Source: Hysterangium stoloniferum (lineage: Eukaryota > Basidiomycota > Agaricomycetes > Hysterangiales > Hysterangiaceae). Taken from it: a stretch of DNA of 64,000 nt. The number at the start of each line of letters is the position of its first letter. Position 1 is the first letter of the stretch. Below are positions 59,608 to 64,000 of this stretch, in pieces. A program made the position numbers and the translations under genes. The stretch is taken from the NCBI GenBank assembly GCA_015178975.1, contig WHVD01000289.1, forward strand, positions 1 to 64,000, written 5' to 3'. Under the pieces are notes generated by a model, which did not search any database, was not told the origin of the DNA, and saw only the letters and a list, made by a program, of their open reading frames with translations.

Positions 59608-60743
59608 TATGTGGACTGCTCAAAATGACCATGCATTCATAACAACGATGGGTTTTGATGTGAAAACGTTCAATCATATTCTCGAATCTGGGTTTGAGAT
59701 ACACTGGAATACCATACCTGTGGAATGATCAGATATCAGTCAGTATGCTGCTCCCCACCCCAAAAGGCGGTCCTTGAATGCTGCTGGAGGACTAGGATTG
59801 GTATTGCATTATATTCATTCTTGCATGGTTCAAACAAGCTTGCAACAAATTTTTGGATTGATCCCATCAACAGTCGACTGGTATCTGAAATTTTCACTAA
59901 ATATACTTGAGACGACACTCAATGATATGTCTGAGGCACTTGTCATCTGGCCAAATCCTGCAAGAATGCAGTCATTTCAAAATATGATTGTTGCTCATCA
60001 CACCCTGCTTGTGGGAGCATTTGGAAGTATTGATGGATTGAAATTACCAGTTGAAGTCCAAAGATGATCCATTGATGGAAAATGCAACCTACTGTGGCTG
60101 GACTCATAATCATTATTCTAATCAAGTCTTTGTCTTTGGACCAGATGGTAGGTTAGAGGCTTGATCTTTCTAAAAGTATTCTATTTACAAATATTCTAAT
60201 TATTTAGGTACCATTCTCGAAACAGTGCTCAATGTGCCTGGTAGCTGGCATGATTCACGTGTTGCTCGTCCAATTTATGAGCAATTGCGGAATAACACAC
60301 CAGATGGATTTTATTTGGTTGCAGATACTGCTTTTCCCCGAGGTGCTCAAAGCATTCAGAACAAGATCAAAGCTCCACTGAAGTCTGGTGATCGATTGCC
60401 ACAATCCCACTTGGGACGCTTTGTACAACTAGCAGTTGATAGGGAACTACTTTCATATCGGCAGACAGCTGAGTGGGGTATGCGAGCATTACAAGGCGGA
60501 TTTGGTTGACTTCGCGTGCCTTTGCCTGTGGATCCTTCTCAATGTTTACAATTACTTTGTGTTATCACTCGAGCATTCAATCTTCGGGTACGTTGTGTTG
60601 GTATCAACCAGATTCGATGCAGTGTATTGTGATATCTGGCGAGAGGCTGAGGGAGATGATGTTTATTCAAATTTTTCATCAATGCTCATGAGCGATATTC
60701 GCAAGAATGATCAGTGTAGCACGCTTCCATACAATGGCTGTTG

Positions 60744-61052
60744 AGATACAGCAATAGTTTTAGATCAGTAAACAGTTTCTTGGGTCTAGTATAGACAATT
60801 AACAAACATGTTATAGAGTAGTATTTAGTGGTACACAAGAAATGGAGTGCGGTTATCAAGAAATAGAAGCTATTTATCTCTAATCAAAATGGCTTGTTGT
60901 CATGAATGGCAATGTCAGGGGTGACAGATCGGGCATGGAGAACAGGAGAAGGGGTGTGATGAGGATAATGATGCAATGGGGAGCAGATCGTTGGAACATG
61001 GGCATTGGTCATATTGAACTGAGGGTGTGAGGGTTGTGGATAGTGGGGCTGG
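60744..61052. other. Region between the convergent Harbinger genes
   Basis: Short 3' untranslated-type sequence with no separate gene. Confidence 0.5.
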
Positions 61053-62336
61053 TTACAGCAACATCTCAAACATCCGTAAATCCCTCTCTGCCATATCTGC
61101 ACATCTAGTCTCACGATCCACATCCCGCTGTAACTGCCTAATCTGGCCCTCTGCCTCACGAAGTTGAGTCATTAGAGAATGTAATTGAAAATTTTCAAAT
61201 CTACGAGCCTGACGGTTGTCTTCTCGTGTTGCCTGAACCTCTGGATCAAAGACATGTGCCATGTTGGCCAATGTACCATGAAGCTGTGAGGATGTTGTGC
61301 GTAATCCACGTCCCTCTGATTGTGGTTCATGTTTGAGTTGACAGGCAATGTAGCTCTTCGTTTTGTGTTTAATTGGTGAAAATGCAGGTGAATGGTCAGA
61401 TGAGATGACAATCACATCCTCTTCCATCTCTTCATCACGTACAACATCAGATGCAACTCGGTTGTTGATGTAATGCTCAATCTGATGAGCATGCTCTATC
61501 TCCCATGGACATTCTGAATTTCCAGTTGGTTTTGTTACATGTACCAACTAGAAGTTGTATGATATTAGGTGTGGTTGTGGGAGTTTGTTAATAACATACC
61601 TTTTTGAAATGTTTCTCCACCGCATCAGCCCCTCTAATTGGCCGTCCATTCGAAACAGCCCAAGCCTCAAACCTTTTATAAACTAATGCCCATTCCTTAG
61701 GTCCAGCTGGCAAGATCTCTTCTGTGAATTCCATCAGTGCCTCGAGATCAGCCTGACTCCACTTTTTTGCCCCCAGTACTCTACCCTGCCTTAGAGATAA
61801 ACCTTCATCCCCCACATCATCCTCATAGTCATCATCAAAAGTATCCCGCTTTCTCTTTGATACAGGCTCATTTCCATGTCCTCCACGTCCCCTATGACCT
61901 GCAGGGGCAGTACGCTTCCTTAGTCTGGTAGTCACATTGTGTTTTGCTCTCATAGAGATAGCTGCAATTGTTGGGTCAGGCAGGTCATTCTCGTCAGATG
62001 CACCTTGTGGAAAAATGAACGTTTTGTTGGTGGGGCGGGGCTTAGGCTTGTTGGTATTGTATGATCAATGTGTGTGGATGAGAAGTTGGAAGGGGAGAGG
62101 GGGAGAGATGGACGACATTCTTGCTGATTCAGGGAGGGCTGATCAGTAGGATGGATAGAACTTGTGTAAGAGAATGATGTTGGCTCTGATCTTTGCTGGC
62201 TCCAAGCAGGGGGAGTAGGAAATAACGAATTGAGAGAGGGAAGTTGAGTAGTGTACATGTCAGTAGGGGCATCCAGCTTGGTGGAAGGAAAGGATACAGA
62301 GCGTGTTGGACATGGTTCAAAGGTGCTGTAAGACAT
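61053..62336 (-). CDS. Harbinger accessory SANT/Myb-like protein
   Basis: Exon 62336-61600 and exon 61547-61053 are joined by a 52-nt intron (GTATGT...TTCTAG) in frame (HFKK-LVHVTKPTG). From ATG 62336 a Ser/Pro-rich N-terminus is followed by a one-base frame change between about 62100 and 61990. A basic stretch (LRKRTAPAGHRGRGGH), an acidic stretch, and a SANT-like domain (KKWSQADLEALMEFTEEIL ... YKRFEAWAVSNGRP) then follow. An acidic linker with VIVISSD and a C-terminal coiled coil end the protein. Known Harbinger elements need such a partner for nuclear import and DNA binding. The frame change may be a mutation or a missed intron. Confidence 0.72.
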
Positions 62337-62655
62337 TTAAAAGGAATAGCAAAGCAGAGACGTTACCACCATTGAAAGCTTGACTCGTATTTCAATCTAC
62401 AGCCCCTATATGTTTGTAACCTTTGTATTTATTTGTGTAAATTGTTTGACGCATTTCACTGAATGTTAAATAATGTTTTGCTCACCAGTAAACCTTAAAG
62501 GACTTTCCAGACAAAAAGGGTATAGCAATGAACGAAGCAGGAGTCGCAGCTGCAGACCGATACATAGAGGGCGGCCAGGTGGCAGCAGCAGAAGCAAATG
62601 ACTGAAAAGGATATATAGATTAATATATGACACATTGAGAATTAGGTACTCACAG
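62337..62655. other. Harbinger right-end untranslated DNA
   Basis: No coding feature. Leads into the hairpin and terminal repeat. Confidence 0.5.
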
Positions 62656-62693
62656 AAATTATGAACGAGGGTCCTGACCCTCGTTCATAATTT
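62656..62693. repeat. Perfect 18-bp inverted repeat
   Basis: AAATTATGAACGAGGGTC, a CT loop, and its exact complement, inside the right end of the Harbinger element. It could be a protein-binding site or a small insertion. Confidence 0.85.
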
Positions 62694-62827
62694 TTCGTTT
62701 AGGACGAATCATCCACCTTCGAAAGGTGACGTGACAGCTTCCCTGTCGTCGTTAACCATCGGCTTACCGGCAATATCACCTTAGAACTGAGAATTTAGGA
62801 TTCTAGGGCTACGGAGTGTCATCCACT

Positions 62828-63735
62828 AGATGATGAGCCGCCCCAGATGACCCTATACAACACGTTTGCCTAGACTTCTATATGTGCACAAATCATTAAT
62901 TTCCCCAATGACACCGTAGGATGAAAGAGGCATTACCCTGTCGGTATCCTTTCTGATCGATCCTTCACTGTCAATCGGGGTGGTGGTAGCGCTGTCGTGC
63001 GTGGATCGGGGTGGCATGACACATCCATGGTGAATGAATGAGACAACCGGGAGCAACGCTGTCACAGGTATGTCTGCAATGATTGCGGATTAGGGTGAGT
63101 TTTTATAGACCCACGCGACGTAATGAAGTGTACGGACCAAATGCTGCAAACAGTTCTGTCTGCGTGTTCGTACCGGCCAACACTTTCTGATCAGTGGCTT
63201 CATCGTCGTTGTCGATGAGGAAAGATTGTGTGAATAGTAGGATATTTAAGTGATAATGTTATAAAAAATAAAGACAAACCACACGAACCCGGTACCATAT
63301 ACTCCGATCCGCGGTCATTGACAGTTCCCTCCTTGCTGCCGATATCTCCTGCCACCCTCGACATTCTCGTCATCCACCGCCGGTGCGCGATCAGCCACGT
63401 GCGCGTTTTGAAGACAAGAGTGTATGAATGAATACGAGAGCGATTTGGCGCCATCTTGTACTTCATACACTCTCGTCTTCAAAACGCGCACGTGGCTGAT
63501 CGCGCACCGGCGGTAGATGACGGAGAATGTTCGAGGGCATCGACCCGGTGCGCGACGCTGCTAGGTCCACCCTTTGAATGGCTTGCTCATCAACACCGTG
63601 GCAAGGTTGCCTTTTGAGAATGGATGCAATCTAACGGGAAACGTAACCGGGTAAGTGACAACATCACAGGCAACAAATAATAGCCACCGCCACTCACACA
63701 TCGTTGTAGCAAACCGAATATAAGAAGTGTTTCGC
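62828..63735 (-). pseudogene. Family P, decayed copy P5
   Basis: On the minus strand: end of exon 2, the GTGAGT...TTAG intron, start of exon 3 (LHPFSKGNLATVLMSK), then a rearranged middle with a small palindrome, one helix-type module (VPGSCGLSLFF), and the last intron and exon, which carries a frame change. Its 3' part (63250 down to 62830) is the counterpart of 26260-26730 in reverse. This shows that palindrome 2 once extended past the Harbinger insertion. Confidence 0.7.
63360..63530. repeat. Small palindrome in copy P5
   Basis: About 70 bp ending GTGTATGAA (63367-63430) is repeated in reverse at 63461-63530, with a loop of about 30 bp containing TTTGGCGCCATCTTG. The arms are the CACCGCCGGTGCGCGATCAG segment of family P exon 3. 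Confidence 0.85.
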
Positions 63736-64000
63736 AACGTTCGGCAAAGACACTTGGCGGGCCTCCAGCTGCTCGGATGGAACCATTGCGTCGGGCTGCG
63801 CCTCCACCACAACGTACCCGACGTCCGAAAGAGAAGCAAGCCGATTAAGCAGGGGCAAGAGGGGCCAGCGGCGGAGAGATAGTAGGGGCAGTGGCGGACG
63901 AGGGAGTAGTGGCAGTGGGCAGACATAATTCTTTCTTTTCCAGTTCTCCTCCTCCTTCTTTTTCTTTGGATATTTCTACTTGTTTCTTTTCATCCATTTC
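63736..64000 (+). repeat. Repeat R1, copy 5 (runs off the window)
   Basis: Starts at GCAACGTTCGGCAAAGACAC, joined directly to exon 2 of family P copy P5, and continues through the CT-rich part of R1 to the window end. It joins R1 and P in a head-to-head order not seen in the other cassettes. Confidence 0.7.

Larger units (their letters stand above)
57897..60743 (+). pseudogene. PIF/Harbinger transposase (DDE nuclease), disrupted
   Basis: The frame from ATG 57897 (EHRNPIRLYLTCPDLPPP) continues after the Tc1 insertion at 59610 (NDHAFITTMGFDVKTFNHIL). It goes on with TSLQQIFGLIPSTVDWYL and GSIDGLKLPVEV, a one-base shift near 60060, the 60-nt intron 60148-60207, then VLNVPGSWHDSRVA, VADTAFPRGAQ and LSYRQTAEWGMRALQGGFG. 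The expected DDE residues are in the SIDG, SWHD and AEWG blocks. TGA follows GGFG where the family usually has Arg, and another frame change precedes the end. Activity is unlikely. Confidence 0.85.
57537..62824 (+). mobile_element. PIF/Harbinger transposon
   Basis: The ends are imperfect inverted repeats: GGATGACTCTCCGTAGCACT on the left and, reversed, GGATGACACTCCGTAGCCCT on the right. The 3-bp target duplication ACT lies on both sides (57534-57536, 62825-62827). The filled site reads TACT, then element, then ACTAGATGATGAG. The uninterrupted TACTAGATGATGAG is present near 4470 and, reversed, near 26730. It carries a transposase (+) and a SANT-domain protein (-) in convergent order, and is interrupted by a Tc1 element. 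Confidence 0.88.

Noticed and set aside
1-64000. tRNA and rRNA genes
   Set aside because: No cloverleaf-compatible sequence with A and B boxes or rRNA core motif was recognised by eye on either strand. A covariance-model scan would be decisive.

Overview
The window looks like repeat-dense nuclear DNA of a filamentous basidiomycete, most likely an Agaricomycete. This is inferred from short introns (47-65 nt, GT[A/G/T]NGT...CTNAC...AG), chromodomain Ty3 elements, a two-gene PIF/Harbinger transposon with a SANT partner, Tc1 elements, and two copies of a fungal MGQYW-type F-box gene. No rRNA, tRNA or CRISPR array was seen, and no housekeeping gene was recognised. Nearly everything is duplicated or broken.

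Layout. (1) 0-4.5 kb: unassigned DNA, repeat R2 and repeat R1 in reverse. (2) 4.6-12.6 kb: a multi-exon membrane-protein gene ('family P') in a near-perfect 2.5-kb-arm palindrome (6081-8625 / 8736-11280), plus a diverged third copy (11281-12611). Its 3' half is a tandem array of phase-1 symmetric exons. (3) 12.7-16.2 kb: repeat R4, carrying two solo LTRs and a poly(T)-ended retroposon, followed directly by R1. (4) 16.2-26.7 kb: retroelement scraps, R2, two degenerate F-box genes, a coiled-coil gene with a duplicated exon, R4 again and a decayed P copy. (5) 26.8-33.65 kb and 50.67-57.47 kb: the near-identical arms of a second inverted repeat, holding R1, a gag remnant, LTRs, a Tc1 stub and an 18-bp minisatellite. 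(6) 34.1-50.67 kb: the 17-kb spacer, made of a Ty3 chromovirus on the minus strand with nested solo LTRs, and a second truncated Ty3 element. (7) 57.5-62.8 kb: a PIF/Harbinger element split by a 1590-bp Tc1 element. (8) 62.8-64 kb: another decayed P copy and another R1.

The parts R4, P and R1 recur in the same order at several loci, which suggests an old segmental cassette (R4-P-R1) later broken by transposons. Ten solo LTRs with exact 5-bp target duplications, a 3-bp duplication for Harbinger and a TA duplication for Tc1 allow a relative insertion history to be read. CpG-poor decayed transposon blocks alternate with CpG-bearing gene-like blocks. The most unusual object is the family P gene: 252-, 255-, 321- and 333-nt exons, each bounded by similar 53-59-nt introns and all joining in one frame, so the array can lengthen without breaking the protein.
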